Assembly (NCBI RefSeq): GCF_022811665.1
Contig: NZ_CP094529.1
Coordinates: forward strand, 1,426,001-1,490,000
Direction of reading: 5' to 3'
Length of the DNA: 64,000 bases
DNA from: Chryseobacterium oryzae
GTDB taxonomy: Bacteria > Bacteroidota > Bacteroidia > Flavobacteriales > Weeksellaceae
Shown: one piece after another, positions 8,275 through 17,021 of the stretch
Position numbering within the stretch: the stretch's first letter is position 1
Layout: each line of letters opens with the position of its first letter
Translations under genes and position numbers: made by a program
Notes under the pieces: generated by a model
Seen by the model: the letters and a program-made list of their open reading frames with translations, nothing else
Databases searched by the model: none
Told to the model about the DNA's origin: nothing

Positions 8275-11103
8275 CTAAAATTCTTTTTTCAGGAATTTTC
8301 CGGTAAGGCTTTTTTTAGACTTTATTATTTCTTCGGGAGTTCCCTGAGCCACGATTTGTCCGCCATGTTTACCGCCTTCAGGTCCTACGTCTATGATATA
8401 ATCTGCCATTTTTATTACGTCCATATTGTGTTCAATAATAATAAATGAATTCCCTAAATCTACCAACTGATTGATAGCATCCATAAGTATTTTTACATCT
8501 TCAAAATGAAGTCCAGTTGTGGGTTCATCTAAAATATAAAGCGTATTTCCGGTCTGTCTTTTAGAAAGTTCAGTTGCCAGTTTTATGCGTTGGGCTTCTC
8601 CTCCAGAAAGCGTTGTAGATTGCTGACCTAAAGTTATATATCCTAAACCAACATCGTTTAAAGTTTTAACCTTTGCAAAAATTTTCGGAATGGGCTGAAA
8701 GAAATCAACTGCTTCATCTATTGTCATTTCCAAAACATCCGAAATAGATTTTCCTTTATATCTTACCTCCAGTGTTTCTCTGTTAAAACGTTTTCCATTA
8801 CAGGTTTCACAATGAACATAAACATCTGGTAAAAAATTCATTTCAATAACTTTAAGACCTCCACCCTGACAAGTTTCGCATCTTCCACCTTTTACGTTAA
8901 AAGAAAACCTTCCGGGCTTGTATCCTCGAATTTTAGATTCTGGTAATTCAGCAAATAGATTTCTTATGTCTGTAAACATTCCTGTATAAGTTGCAGGATT
9001 AGATCTTGGGGTTCTTCCGATAGGAGTTTGGTCTACATCTACAATTTTGTCGATATTTTCAAGGCCTTCAATTTTCTTGTAAGGTAAAGGTTCCTGAACA
9101 GCTCTGTAAAAATGCTTGTTCAGAATAGGATATAACGTACCATTAATTAATGAAGATTTCCCACTTCCTGAAATACCGGATACTACAACCAATTTTCCTA
9201 AAGGAATATCGAGAGTAACATTTTTCAAATTATTTCCTGTTGCACCTTTTAGAACGATATTTTTGCCGTTTCCTTTACGTCTTTCAGCAGGAATTTCTAT
9301 TTTTCTCTTTCCGTTGATATATTGGGCTGTAATCGTATCTGCATTCACTAAATCTTTCGGTTTCCCCTGCCACAGAATCTCACCTCCAAATTTTCCGGCT
9401 CTTGGACCTACATCCAAAACTTCATCGGCTTCCAAAATCATGTCTTTATCATGTTCCACAACCAACACAGAATTTCCTATATCGCGGAGATTTTTTAATG
9501 AATTAATCAATCTTTCATTATCTCTTTGATGAAGCCCGATACTGGGTTCATCCAAAATATACAAAACATTCACAAGTTGAGAACCAATCTGAGTAGCTAG
9601 TCGAATTCTCTGAGATTCTCCTCCCGAAAGTGTTTTAGAGCTTCTGCTTAGACTTAAATAATCTAAACCGACATCTAATAAAAACTGAAGTCTGGTTTCA
9701 ATTTCCTTTAAAATTTCATGAGCTATGATGGCATTTTTTTCTGAAAACTTATGTTTAACATCCGCTAACCATTCTTTTAGATCAGATAAACTTAATGCAT
9801 TAATTTCAGCAATGTTTTTACCATCGATTTTAAAACTTAGACTTCCAGGTTGAAGTCGTGTTCCTTTACATTCAGGGCAAGTTTCTTCGGTAGTAAAATG
9901 TCTTTCCAGTAAAATAGCTTCGTAAGACTCTCTTTCTTCAATCATTTCTTCCATAAATGGAATAAGACCGTCAAAACTAATTTTTATTTTTTTTGTAATT
10001 CCGGCATATTTCAAGTCTTTATTAAACTCTTTATGACAGCCATTGTAAATATAATCTAAAGCTTCTTTAGGAATATCTTTGAAAGACGTAGTTAAATCTA
10101 GGCCAAAAATCTCCAGAATATTTTTAATTTGAGAAAGAATGTATTTATTAGATTTTATATCTTCAAGAGGCAATAAACCACCTTGGTTAATCGATAATTT
10201 ATCATTTTCAACAAAATAATCTGAATTTATTTTCTTGATAGTTCCTAAACCTTTACAATTCGGGCAGCTTCCTTTCGGAGAGTTGAAAGAGAAAGTATTA
10301 GGTTCAGGTAATGCCAATGAATGACCTGTTTCTGCATCCATTAAATTTTTAGAAAAATATTCGATATCGCTGCTTCCTAATTTCTGAATTCCAATTAAAC
10401 CCTCTCCCATTTCCATGGCTGTACGCAAAGACTTTTCCATTCTTGCTTCGGAAGCACTTTCTCCAATAATCCAGCGGTCGATTACAATATCGATATCGTG
10501 AGTTTTGTAGCGGTCTAGCTTTAAATCATATTCAATATCCTGCAATTCACCATCAATTCTGGCTTGTCCGTATCCTTTTTTAGCCATTTGTACAAAAAGT
10601 TCATGGTAATGTCCTTTTCTAGACCGAACAACAGGTGCCATCAGCATGATTTTTTCACCCTTATAATTTTCTTTAATGGTTTCGAGAATCTGTTCTTCGG
10701 TATAGCTTACCAGTTTTTTTCCAGTTGTTTGAGAATAGGCATCAGAAACTCTTGCAAACAGCAAACGGAGAAAATCATACAGTTCGGTAACAGTTCCTAC
10801 CGTAGAACGAGGATTTTTATTGGTCGTTTTTTGCTCAATAGCAATTACAGGAGATAATCCTTCAATTTTATCGACATCCGGACGTTCTAAACCTCCTAAA
10901 AACTGTCTTGCATAGGCAGAAAAAGTTTCTATGTATCTTCTCTGTCCTTCAGCAAAAATAGTATCGAACGCAAGTGAAGATTTTCCGCTACCAGAAAGCC
11001 CGGTAATTACTACCAGTTCGTTTCTCGGAATTTTTACATTGATGTTTTTAAGATTATGTTCACGGGCACCGTAAACTTCTATATATTCTGTTGATTTACT
11101 CAT
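8275..11103 (-). CDS. uvrA: Excinuclease ABC subunit A
   Basis: The damage-scanning ATPase of nucleotide excision repair, partner of UvrB. Two ABC cassettes are visible. The N-terminal Walker A is GLSGSGKSS (about residues 34-42), with signature [16 protein letters not shown] and Walker [13 protein letters not shown]. The C-terminal Walker A is GISGSGKSS, with signature [15 protein letters not shown] and [12 protein letters not shown]. Zinc-binding Cys pairs appear as [16 protein letters not shown] and [16 protein letters not shown]. At 942 residues it is full length. The leader contains a hairpin (11112-11132). Confidence 0.98.
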   Translation of the reverse strand: MSKSTEYIEVYGAREHNLKNINVKIPRNELVVITGLSGSGKSSLAFDTIFAEGQRRYIETFSAYARQFLGGLERPDVDKIEGLSPVIAIEQKTTNKNPRSTVGTVTELYDFLRLLFARVSDAYSQTTGKKLVSYTEEQILETIKENYKGEKIMLMAPVVRSRKGHYHELFVQMAKKGYGQARIDGELQDIEYDLKLDRYKTHDIDIVIDRWIIGESASEARMEKSLRTAMEMGEGLIGIQKLGSSDIEYFSKNLMDAETGHSLALPEPNTFSFNSPKGSCPNCKGLGTIKKINSDYFVENDKLSINQGGLLPLEDIKSNKYILSQIKNILEIFGLDLTTSFKDIPKEALDYIYNGCHKEFNKDLKYAGITKKIKISFDGLIPFMEEMIEERESYEAILLERHFTTEETCPECKGTRLQPGSLSFKIDGKNIAEINALSLSDLKEWLADVKHKFSEKNAIIAHEILKEIETRLQFLLDVGLDYLSLSRSSKTLSGGESQRIRLATQIGSQLVNVLYILDEPSIGLHQRDNERLINSLKNLRDIGNSVLVVEHDKDMILEADEVLDVGPRAGKFGGEILWQGKPKDLVNADTITAQYINGKRKIEIPAERRKGNGKNIVLKGATGNNLKNVTLDIPLGKLVVVSGISGSGKSSLINGTLYPILNKHFYRAVQEPLPYKKIEGLENIDKIVDVDQTPIGRTPRSNPATYTGMFTDIRNLFAELPESKIRGYKPGRFSFNVKGGRCETCQGGGLKVIEMNFLPDVYVHCETCNGKRFNRETLEVRYKGKSISDVLEMTIDEAVDFFQPIPKIFAKVKTLNDVGLGYITLGQQSTTLSGGEAQRIKLATELSKRQTGNTLYILDEPTTGLHFEDVKILMDAINQLVDLGNSFIIIEHNMDVIKMADYIIDVGPEGGKHGGQIVAQGTPEEIIKSKKSLTGKFLKKEF

Positions 11104-11111
11104 AATTTGGT

Positions 11112-11132
11112 GTGATTTTACCAGAAAATCAC
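11112..11132 (-). promoter_or_regulatory. Perfect 8-bp palindrome in the uvrA leader
   Basis: GTGATTTT, five bases, then AAAATCAC. It lies between the uvrA ATG (11103) and a -7 box (11139-11146), at or just after the expected transcription start. It could be a repressor site or a stabilising 5' hairpin. Confidence 0.5.
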
Positions 11133-11138
11133 GCTGTG

Positions 11139-11146
11139 CAAAATTA
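11139..11146 (-). promoter_or_regulatory. Candidate -7 box (TAATTTTG) of uvrA
   Basis: An exact TAnnTTTG match on the minus strand, 36 nt before the uvrA ATG. Confidence 0.5.
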
Positions 11147-11239
11147 CGGAATTTATGGTAATTTCAGCATCAAAGTTTCTGGTAATTATTCGTCTATAAA
11201 TCGCTTGTTTTTAAACAAATTTCAATCCAAATAAAGCTT

Positions 11240-11272
11240 TAAAAAACAAAAAAGCCGGAAAAATCCGGCTTC
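11240..11272 (-). terminator. Intrinsic terminator after ilvE
   Basis: AAGCCGG (11252-11258) pairs with CCGGCTT (11265-11271). The minus transcript continues into TTTTTTGTTTTTT. Confidence 0.8.
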
Positions 11273-11293
11273 AATTATATATTGTAGATGTTC

Positions 11294-12364
11294 TTAAACA
11301 GTTTCCATAACATGGTTTACAAGGACTCTCCATCCAAAAGAATCATCAGAAAGATTGGTCTGTAAATTCACCAAATCGTTTTTAAGTGTTACTGCATAGC
11401 TTTCTTCATCGGACAATCTTGGCAATTCTAACTTTTCTCCATTGTATCCTAAAGCTTGGAAAACAGTTGTAACAACAGCAGTTCCTACTCCCCAAACTTC
11501 TTTCAGGGTTCCATTTTTTTGAGCTTCAATAACTTCTTTTACTTTTACTGGCTCAATTTTCACTTCTATTCCTCTTTTTTTAGCAAGCTGAATGAAACTG
11601 TCTCTTGTAACACCATCAAGAATTTTCTCAGAAGTCGGAGGCGTAAAAATTGTATCGTTAATTCTTACAAAAACGTTCATAGTTCCACTTTCCTCAAAAT
11701 ATTCGTGTGTAGCATCATCTGTCCAGATAATTTGCTCATAACCTTCTTCTATTGCCAATTGTGTTGGGTAAAAAGATGCCGCATAGTTCCCTGCTGCTTT
11801 TGCAGATCCTACTCCACCGTTTGCCGCTCTAGAATAATGATCAGAAATTTTCACAGAAACTGGTTCTGTGTAATACATTTTTGCTGGTGTTGCAACAATT
11901 GCAAACATATATTTGTTGGCTACTCTGGCTTTTAAAGCTTCTTCAGTTGCGAAAATTAAAGGTCTTATGTATAAAGACATTCCTTCACCTTGCGGAATCC
12001 AAGCTCTATCTACATCTACTAAAGCTTTTAACCCTTCAATAAACATTTCTTCTGTAACTTCAGGCATTGCAAGACGCTTAGCAGATTTGTTGATACGTTC
12101 AAAATTCTTTTCAGGCCTGAAAAGGAAAACCTGTCCATCTTTGTCTTTGTAGGCTTTCATACCTTCAAAACACGCTTGTCCGTAATTTACTCCCATCATG
12201 GCTGGTGTAAATGGTAGAGGACCGTAAGGAACCAATTTTACTTCTCCCCATTTTCCGTTTTCGTACTCGCAGATGATCATGTGATCGATGAAAGTATTTC
12301 CAAAAGAAAAGTTGTTAGGATCGAAAGTAGAAATTCTGGAGTTTTCAGTTTTTTGAATTATCAT
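11294..12364 (-). CDS. ilvE: Branched-chain amino acid aminotransferase
   Basis: Transfers the amino group in leucine, isoleucine and valine synthesis or breakdown, using PLP (fold type IV). The internal-aldimine lysine is K189 in GSAKAAGNYAAS. The motifs GQACFEGMKAY and EESGTMNVFV are typical of the BCAT2 subgroup, as is the 356-residue length. It is a single-gene unit with its own promoter and terminator, divergent from mnmD. Confidence 0.95.
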   Translation of the reverse strand: MIIQKTENSRISTFDPNNFSFGNTFIDHMIICEYENGKWGEVKLVPYGPLPFTPAMMGVNYGQACFEGMKAYKDKDGQVFLFRPEKNFERINKSAKRLAMPEVTEEMFIEGLKALVDVDRAWIPQGEGMSLYIRPLIFATEEALKARVANKYMFAIVATPAKMYYTEPVSVKISDHYSRAANGGVGSAKAAGNYAASFYPTQLAIEEGYEQIIWTDDATHEYFEESGTMNVFVRINDTIFTPPTSEKILDGVTRDSFIQLAKKRGIEVKIEPVKVKEVIEAQKNGTLKEVWGVGTAVVTTVFQALGYNGEKLELPRLSDEESYAVTLKNDLVNLQTNLSDDSFGWRVLVNHVMETV

Positions 12365-12389
12365 TTTTAAAATTTTTTATGATGTTCTA

Positions 12390-12397
12390 CAAATTTA
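12390..12397 (-). promoter_or_regulatory. Candidate -7 box (TAAATTTG) of ilvE
   Basis: An exact TAnnTTTG match on the minus strand, 26 nt before the ilvE ATG. Confidence 0.5.
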
Positions 12398-12428
12398 ATA
12401 TAATTTTTTAAATATAAAAATTTTAGGT

Positions 12429-12436
12429 TAAATTTG
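12429..12436 (+). promoter_or_regulatory. Candidate -7 box (TAAATTTG) of mnmD
   Basis: An exact TAnnTTTG match only 13 nt before the proposed TTG start. This gives a very short leader and supports TTG at 12450 as the start. Confidence 0.5.
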
Positions 12437-12449
12437 AAAAAAAAATAGC

Positions 12450-13124
12450 TTGAAAAGAGAGATTAAAACCACCAATGATGGCAGTAAAACATTGTTTATA
12501 AATGAGTTAAATGAAAACTATCATTCTCATCACGGTGCATTACAAGAGGCAAAACATGTGTTTATTAAAAACGGATTAAATTTAGTTTATGATTATGAAA
12601 TCAACATTTTAGAACTCGGTTTTGGAACAGGTTTGAATGTTTTAGTAACAATTGATGAATATTTAAAAACTGACAAAAATCATATCATAAATTATTTTTC
12701 TCTTGAAAAGTATCCCATAAATGAATCTGAAATAGAAGATTTGGCATATTTTGAATTATTTGATAACGCAGAATTAAAGAATATTTATCAGAAAATTCAT
12801 CATAGTGAATGGGAAAAAAATATTGAAATTACCGAAGGCTTCAACCTGAAGAAAATTAATTGTGACTTTTTCGATCTTGCAAATATTGAATTACCCGCAA
12901 TTAACCTTGTTTACTTCGACTGTTTCGGAGCTCGAGTCCAGCCAGATTTATGGGAAAAACCTCTTTTCGAAATGGTTGCAGATAAAATGACGCAAAACGG
13001 ATTGTTAACAACTTATTCATCTAAAGGAAGTGTGAGAAGAATTTTACAGGACCTCAATTTTAAAGTTGAGAAAAAAGATGGGCCTCCTGGTAAAAGAGAA
13101 ATGATTAATGCGATTAAGCTTTAA
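12450..13124 (+). CDS. mnmD: tRNA U34 (5-methylaminomethyl-2-thiouridine) methyltransferase MnmD
   Basis: Stand-alone methyltransferase matching the first domain of E. coli MnmC, which completes the mnm5 group at the wobble uridine of some tRNAs. Family marks are the N-terminal DGSKTLFI and YHSHHGALQEA, the SAM-binding ILELGFGTGLNVL near residues 52-64, YFSLEKYPI, and LVYFDCFGARVQPDLW with the catalytic acidic and aromatic residues. The C-terminal GPPGKREMINA is also typical. At 224 residues the FAD-oxidase half of MnmC is absent, as in other MnmD proteins. The start is TTG. The nearest in-frame ATG would remove the conserved N-terminus. Confidence 0.9.
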   Translation: MKREIKTTNDGSKTLFINELNENYHSHHGALQEAKHVFIKNGLNLVYDYEINILELGFGTGLNVLVTIDEYLKTDKNHIINYFSLEKYPINESEIEDLAYFELFDNAELKNIYQKIHHSEWEKNIEITEGFNLKKINCDFFDLANIELPAINLVYFDCFGARVQPDLWEKPLFEMVADKMTQNGLLTTYSSKGSVRRILQDLNFKVEKKDGPPGKREMINAIKL

Positions 13125-13191
13125 AAACATTGCTTATCTCACAATCTGTTCATTTAAAATTTACTTACATTAGCTAAACAAAATAGTTATT

Positions 13192-13608
13192 ATGATTAAC
13201 AGTTTCAACATTAGAGTGTATGCTTGCGTAGTTAAAGATAAAAAAGTTCTTACGCTTTTTGAAGAGTATGCAGGAGAACCATTAATGAAATTTCCTGGTG
13301 GCGGTTTGGAATTTGGAGAAGGATTGAAAGAATGTCTTAAAAGAGAATTTACAGAGGAACTGAATGTAGATATTGAAATTGTAGAACACTTTTATACTCA
13401 GGAAGATTTTTTAGTTTCACGATTTCGAGATAACGAGCAACTGCTTACGATATATTACTTAGTTAATATTGTGAACGAAGAAGATTTCATTATTCTTGAT
13501 CCTTGCATAGAAAAAGCAGAATGGCTATCCATAGACCAGCCCGAAAACCCGTTTTCATTGCCAATTGATAGAATAGTTTTTAATAAGCTGAAACAAAAAT
13601 TCCTGTAG
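13192..13608 (+). CDS. NUDIX hydrolase
   Basis: A 138-residue NUDIX protein that hydrolyses a nucleoside diphosphate linked to some other group. The Nudix box is complete: GGGLEFGEGLKECLKREFTEEL (about residues 41-62), with the metal-binding REFTEE. The substrate cannot be deduced. The TAG stop lies inside a perfect 15-bp terminator stem (13594-13627). Confidence 0.9.
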   Translation: MINSFNIRVYACVVKDKKVLTLFEEYAGEPLMKFPGGGLEFGEGLKECLKREFTEELNVDIEIVEHFYTQEDFLVSRFRDNEQLLTIYYLVNIVNEEDFIILDPCIEKAEWLSIDQPENPFSLPIDRIVFNKLKQKFL

Positions 13609-13627
13609 AAATCTACAGGAATTTTTG
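13594..13627. terminator. Bidirectional terminator overlapping the NUDIX stop codon
   Basis: CAAAAATTCCTGTAG (13594-13608) and CTACAGGAATTTTTG (13613-13627) pair perfectly around AAAT. The left arm is the last five codons, including the stop, of the NUDIX gene. The minus-strand gene ends one base beyond the right arm. Confidence 0.85.
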
Positions 13628-14332
13628 TTATCTCGAAACTTTAAAATCTTTTGCTCCCGGATATGGTTCTAAATAACCAGAATTCCAGTTCGACTGAAGT
13701 AAAGACTCTAAAAATTCATCTGTTCTGTTTTTATGTGGATTATATTGGTCTTTCAGATCTATATCTGCCATTTTCCCTTTTAAATTCCACCAAAAAGCAC
13801 TCCATCCGCCACGCAATTCTTTAATAATTTCAAAAACATTTTTTCCGGTAGCACGATTCATCAATTTTGCAAAAACCTGCCCTTCAGTAGTAGTAAGATC
13901 TTTTAACTGTTTTTCGTACTGATCTGCAAGCATATTTTGTCGGTCTCTTACGTATTTGCGTTTTGCCGCAGAGTCCATATTGCTCATTTCAATATTAATA
14001 TCCCTGTATTGTTGTAATGCTGTTAAAAAAAGCGGATATACACGATATAATTTTTTATTCAGAAAATAATAGTAATTTTTATCCAACTGATTGTTAAATC
14101 TCGGTTTATTGAGCAACGTAAGCTCATCCATTACCACTACGGTTTCCCCATTTATTTCGTAGATTTTTGCTTTTTGTCTTTCATCATAATAATATTTGTT
14201 TCCAAATTCGTCTTTCTGAAGCTGATCTTGAGGATACTGATCTAAAGACTTAGTAATCACAGAATCTTTCTGCCCGAAGAAGTGCGCACCTAAAAACATG
14301 AGAAAAAGGCAGATAATTTTATGAAATTTCAT
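13628..14332 (-). CDS. DUF4294 family exported protein
   Basis: I chose the ATG at 14332, giving MKFHKIICLFLMFLGAHFFGQ, a clean signal peptide. The upstream ATG at 14356 would add eight residues in front of it. The 234-residue product has the DUF4294 pattern: YFLNKKLYRVYPLF, the charged helix RKYVRDRQNMLADQYEKQL, and GGWSAFWWNLKGKMADIDL. The family is conserved across flavobacteria and its function is unknown. Periplasmic or envelope location is inferred from the signal peptide. Confidence 0.8.
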   Translation of the reverse strand: MKFHKIICLFLMFLGAHFFGQKDSVITKSLDQYPQDQLQKDEFGNKYYYDERQKAKIYEINGETVVVMDELTLLNKPRFNNQLDKNYYYFLNKKLYRVYPLFLTALQQYRDINIEMSNMDSAAKRKYVRDRQNMLADQYEKQLKDLTTTEGQVFAKLMNRATGKNVFEIIKELRGGWSAFWWNLKGKMADIDLKDQYNPHKNRTDEFLESLLQSNWNSGYLEPYPGAKDFKVSR

Positions 14333-14385
14333 TATTTTTACAGGTATTAATAACAAAATTCATTAACAAAAATCATTCCTTTCTT

Positions 14386-15462
14386 ATGAAATTTGAAAAG
14401 AAATCGATGAAATTCCTGGAAAAATACCTTAATACATCATCTCCAACAGGTTATGAACACGAAGGGCAAAAAATCTGGATGGATTACATCACTCCATACG
14501 TAGACAAAGTAGAAGTAGATCATTATGGTACCTGCTACGGAATCATCAATCCCGAAGCCGAGTTTAAAGTAGTTATAGAAGCCCATGCTGATGAAATTTC
14601 TTGGTATGTAAATTATATTACCGATGATGGATTAATTTATGTCATTAGAAACGGTGGATCAGATCAAACGATTGCACCTTCAAAAACGGTAAGTATTCAT
14701 GGTGAAAAAGGCATTGTAAAAGGTGTTTTCGGATGGCCGGCGATTCATACAAGAAGCAATAATCAGAATGAACCTACTCCAAAAATCGAAAACATATTTA
14801 TAGATTGCGGCGCTACATCCAAAAAAGAAGTTGAAGAGCTTGGAATTTTCGTAGGATGTATGATTACCTATCCGGACGAATTTTTTGAAATGAATGACCG
14901 ATATTTTGTGTGCAGAGCTTTAGATAACAGAATCGGAGGATTTATGATTGCCGAAGTTGCAAGACTTTTAAAAGAAAACAAAAAATCTATTCCGTTCGGT
15001 CTTTATATAACCAATTCTGTACAGGAAGAAGTGGGCTTATACGGAGCAGATATGATTGCCGATACCATTAAACCCAATATTGCTATTGTTACAGACGTTA
15101 CCCACGATACCACAACTCCAATGATTGAGAAAAAGAAAGAAGGAGACCAAAAATGTGGCAACGGACCGGTAGTTTTCTTTGCCCCAAGTGTACATCATAA
15201 AGTTCGGGAACTTATTATAGAAACTGCAAAAAACAAAAAAATACCTTATCAACGTGCTGCAGCGAGCAGAGCAACAGGAACAGATACCGATGCTTTTGCT
15301 CATTCTAACGGTGGCGTTCCAAGTGCTTTGATTTCCTTACCTTTGCGATATATGCATACAACGGTAGAGATGGTTTCTAAAGAAGATGTTTCTAATGTTA
15401 TAAAACTTATCTATGAAACACTTCTGAAAATTACTCCGGAAATGAAATTAAAGTATCATTAA
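14386..15462 (+). CDS. M42-family aminopeptidase/endoglucanase-type metallopeptidase
   Basis: A di-zinc (co-catalytic) aminopeptidase of the M42/TET group, cytosolic and probably degrading peptides. Visible metal and catalytic segments are EAHADEISWYV (His/Asp), CRALDNRIGG (bridging Asp), NSVQEEVGLYGAD (catalytic and metal Glu), VTDVTHDTT (Asp) and the C-terminal MHTTVEMVS (His). N-terminal LNTSSPTGYEHEG is typical. At 358 residues it is full length. A second ATG seven codons downstream is an equally reasonable start. Confidence 0.9.
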   Translation: MKFEKKSMKFLEKYLNTSSPTGYEHEGQKIWMDYITPYVDKVEVDHYGTCYGIINPEAEFKVVIEAHADEISWYVNYITDDGLIYVIRNGGSDQTIAPSKTVSIHGEKGIVKGVFGWPAIHTRSNNQNEPTPKIENIFIDCGATSKKEVEELGIFVGCMITYPDEFFEMNDRYFVCRALDNRIGGFMIAEVARLLKENKKSIPFGLYITNSVQEEVGLYGADMIADTIKPNIAIVTDVTHDTTTPMIEKKKEGDQKCGNGPVVFFAPSVHHKVRELIIETAKNKKIPYQRAAASRATGTDTDAFAHSNGGVPSALISLPLRYMHTTVEMVSKEDVSNVIKLIYETLLKITPEMKLKYH

Positions 15463-15492
15463 ATAAGCTAAAAACATTTAAGCAAAAGTAAA

Positions 15493-16143
15493 ATGAAAAC
15501 AAAGCTAATTGCTCCTTCCCTTTTGGCTGCAGATTTTGGGAATCTGCAAAGAGATATTGAAATGGTTAACAACTCTCAGGCAGATTGGTTGCATATCGAT
15601 ATAATGGATGGAAGATTCGTCCCTAATATTTCTTATGGTTTCCCCGTAATGAAAACTGTACAGCAACACAGCAAGAAATTTGTAGATGTACATCTCATGA
15701 TTGTAGAGCCCGATCAATACGTAGATGAATTCATAGATCATGGAGCTGACCTTATTTCTGTACATTATGAAGCTTGCACTCATCTACACAGAACTATTCA
15801 TCATATCCAAAGTAGAGGTATAAAAGCGGGCGTAGTTCTTAACCCTTCTACTCCTGTCTTAATGTTAGAAGATATTATTGCTGATGTTGATTTGGTTCTC
15901 TTAATGAGTGTAAACCCCGGATTTGGCGGGCAAAAATTCATAGAAAATACCTACAAAAAAATTGCAGAAACCAAAGATCTTATTTTAAGCAATAACTCTA
16001 CAGCACTTATTGAAGTTGACGGAGGTGTAAACTTGGAAAATGCAGCAAAACTTTTCGAAGCCGGTGCAGATGTTCTTGTTGCAGGAAATGCGGTCTTCTC
16101 CGCAGAATCTCCTGAACGTACCATCGAACTTATGAAGGTTTAA
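15493..16143 (+). CDS. rpe: Ribulose-phosphate 3-epimerase
   Basis: Pentose phosphate pathway enzyme interconverting ribulose 5-phosphate and xylulose 5-phosphate. The TIM-barrel motifs are LIAPSLLAADFGNL, HIDIMDGRFVPNISYG (metal His/Asp), DVHLMIVEPD, NPGFGGQKFI (phosphate site) and EVDGGVNLENA (catalytic Asp). At 216 residues it is complete. It starts 30 nt after the M42 peptidase on the same strand, so the two may be co-transcribed up to the terminator at 16158-16194. Confidence 0.96.
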   Translation: MKTKLIAPSLLAADFGNLQRDIEMVNNSQADWLHIDIMDGRFVPNISYGFPVMKTVQQHSKKFVDVHLMIVEPDQYVDEFIDHGADLISVHYEACTHLHRTIHHIQSRGIKAGVVLNPSTPVLMLEDIIADVDLVLLMSVNPGFGGQKFIENTYKKIAETKDLILSNNSTALIEVDGGVNLENAAKLFEAGADVLVAGNAVFSAESPERTIELMKV

Positions 16144-16157
16144 GAAATAAAACACAT

Positions 16158-16194
16158 AAAAAGTCCGCTTTGCAGTTTGTAAAGCGGACTTTTA
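16158..16194 (+). terminator. Intrinsic terminator after rpe
   Basis: AGTCCGCTTT (16162-16171) pairs with AAAGCGGACT (16181-16190) and is followed by TTTATT. Confidence 0.85.
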
Positions 16195-16289
16195 TTAACT
16201 AAATAACGTTTAGAATTCAATTAATCTGTTTTAAATTATTTGCTAAAATTTAAAATTAAATTCAAAACTATTTTGAAATTCGGCTAAAT

Positions 16290-16327
16290 AAAAAATCCGG
16301 AAATAATTCCGGATATATATTTTTTAA
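16290..16327 (-). terminator. Intrinsic terminator after ndk
   Basis: ATCCGGAA and TTCCGGAT pair around a short loop (about 16295-16314). The + strand A-run before it becomes the U-tract on the minus strand. Confidence 0.8.
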
Positions 16328-16339
16328 ACAAAAAACTAA

Positions 16340-16756
16340 TTAGAAAATTTCTCTTCCGGAAAAGTGAAATTGTGCTTCAATTAGAGCATTCTCATTAGAA
16401 TCTGAACCATGAACTGCGTTTTCACCAATGCTTCTTGCAAATATTTTTCTGATTGTACCTTCAGCAGCTTCAGCAGGATTTGTAGATCCGATTAGAGTTC
16501 TGAAATCTTCAACAGCATTATCTTTCTCCAAAACAGCTGCTACAATTGGACCTGAGCTCATAAATTCTACAAGTTCGCCATAAAAAGGTCTTTCAGCATG
16601 AACTTCATAGAATTTTTTTGCATCAGCAACAGTAAGTTGAGTTAATTTTAATGCTTTAATTTTGAAACCTCCTTCTGAAATTTTTCCTAAAATAGCTCCA
16701 ATGTGACCATCTGCAACAGCGTCAGGTTTAATCATTGTAAATGTAATATTTGACAT
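16340..16756 (-). CDS. ndk: Nucleoside-diphosphate kinase
   Basis: Transfers gamma-phosphate between nucleoside triphosphates through a phosphohistidine. Visible are [16 protein letters not shown], the [13 protein letters not shown] segment, [12 protein letters not shown], and the active-site histidine in [12 protein letters not shown]. At 138 residues it has the typical length. It is monocistronic, with a TACTTTTG box at 16784-16791. Confidence 0.97.
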   Translation of the reverse strand: MSNITFTMIKPDAVADGHIGAILGKISEGGFKIKALKLTQLTVADAKKFYEVHAERPFYGELVEFMSSGPIVAAVLEKDNAVEDFRTLIGSTNPAEAAEGTIRKIFARSIGENAVHGSDSNENALIEAQFHFSGREIF

Positions 16757-16783
16757 ATCTTTTTGAATATTTTTTTAACGGTG

Positions 16784-16791
16784 CAAAAGTA
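16784..16791 (-). promoter_or_regulatory. Candidate -7 box (TACTTTTG) of ndk
   Basis: An exact TAnnTTTG match on the minus strand, 28 nt before the ndk ATG. Confidence 0.5.
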
Positions 16792-16867
16792 CAAAAAATA
16801 ATGAAAATAAATATTTAAATTAATTTTAACAATTTCTAACACATATTAAGAAATTCGCATCTCTTTT

Positions 16868-16883
16868 TTGGCATACTAATTGT
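16868..16883 (+). promoter_or_regulatory. Sigma-54-like -24/-12 promoter candidate
   Basis: TTGGCATACTAATTGT keeps the GG-N10-G spacing of sigma-54 promoters (TTGGCA, then TTG). The -12 pair is GT rather than GC. No TAnnTTTG box follows. A start site would fall near 16894, ahead of an orphan terminator. Confidence 0.4.
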
Positions 16884-16893
16884 TATTACAATA

Positions 16894-16962
16894 GCGATTC
16901 TCATGTTTAATTTGAGTTTTCATGGTTATTAGTTTTTACCCAGCTTCGGCTGGGTTTTTTTT
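16894..16962 (+). ncRNA. Candidate small RNA or nine-codon leader ORF with orphan terminator
   Basis: No gene on the + strand precedes the strong terminator at 16938-16962. From the predicted start the transcript would be about 70 nt. It contains a short frame, ATG at 16903 to TAG at 16932, coding MFNLSFHGY, that stops five bases before the terminator stem. Either a small RNA or a tiny peptide is possible. Conservation would decide. Confidence 0.4.
16938..16962 (+). terminator. Orphan + strand terminator
   Basis: ACCCAGC-TTCG-GCTGGGT followed by eight T. The TTCG tetraloop and one-sided T-run show the direction. On the minus strand A-rich sequence follows, so it does not belong to the endonuclease gene. 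Confidence 0.85.
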
Positions 16963-17021
16963 GAACCACACTCCCTCAACACTTCAGATCTACTATTTTC
17001 TACTTTATTTGTCCTTAATTA

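Noticed and set aside
13192..13608. Treating the NUDIX protein as a MutT mutator-type enzyme
   Set aside because: The Nudix box alone does not show the substrate. No 8-oxo-dGTP-specific feature is visible.
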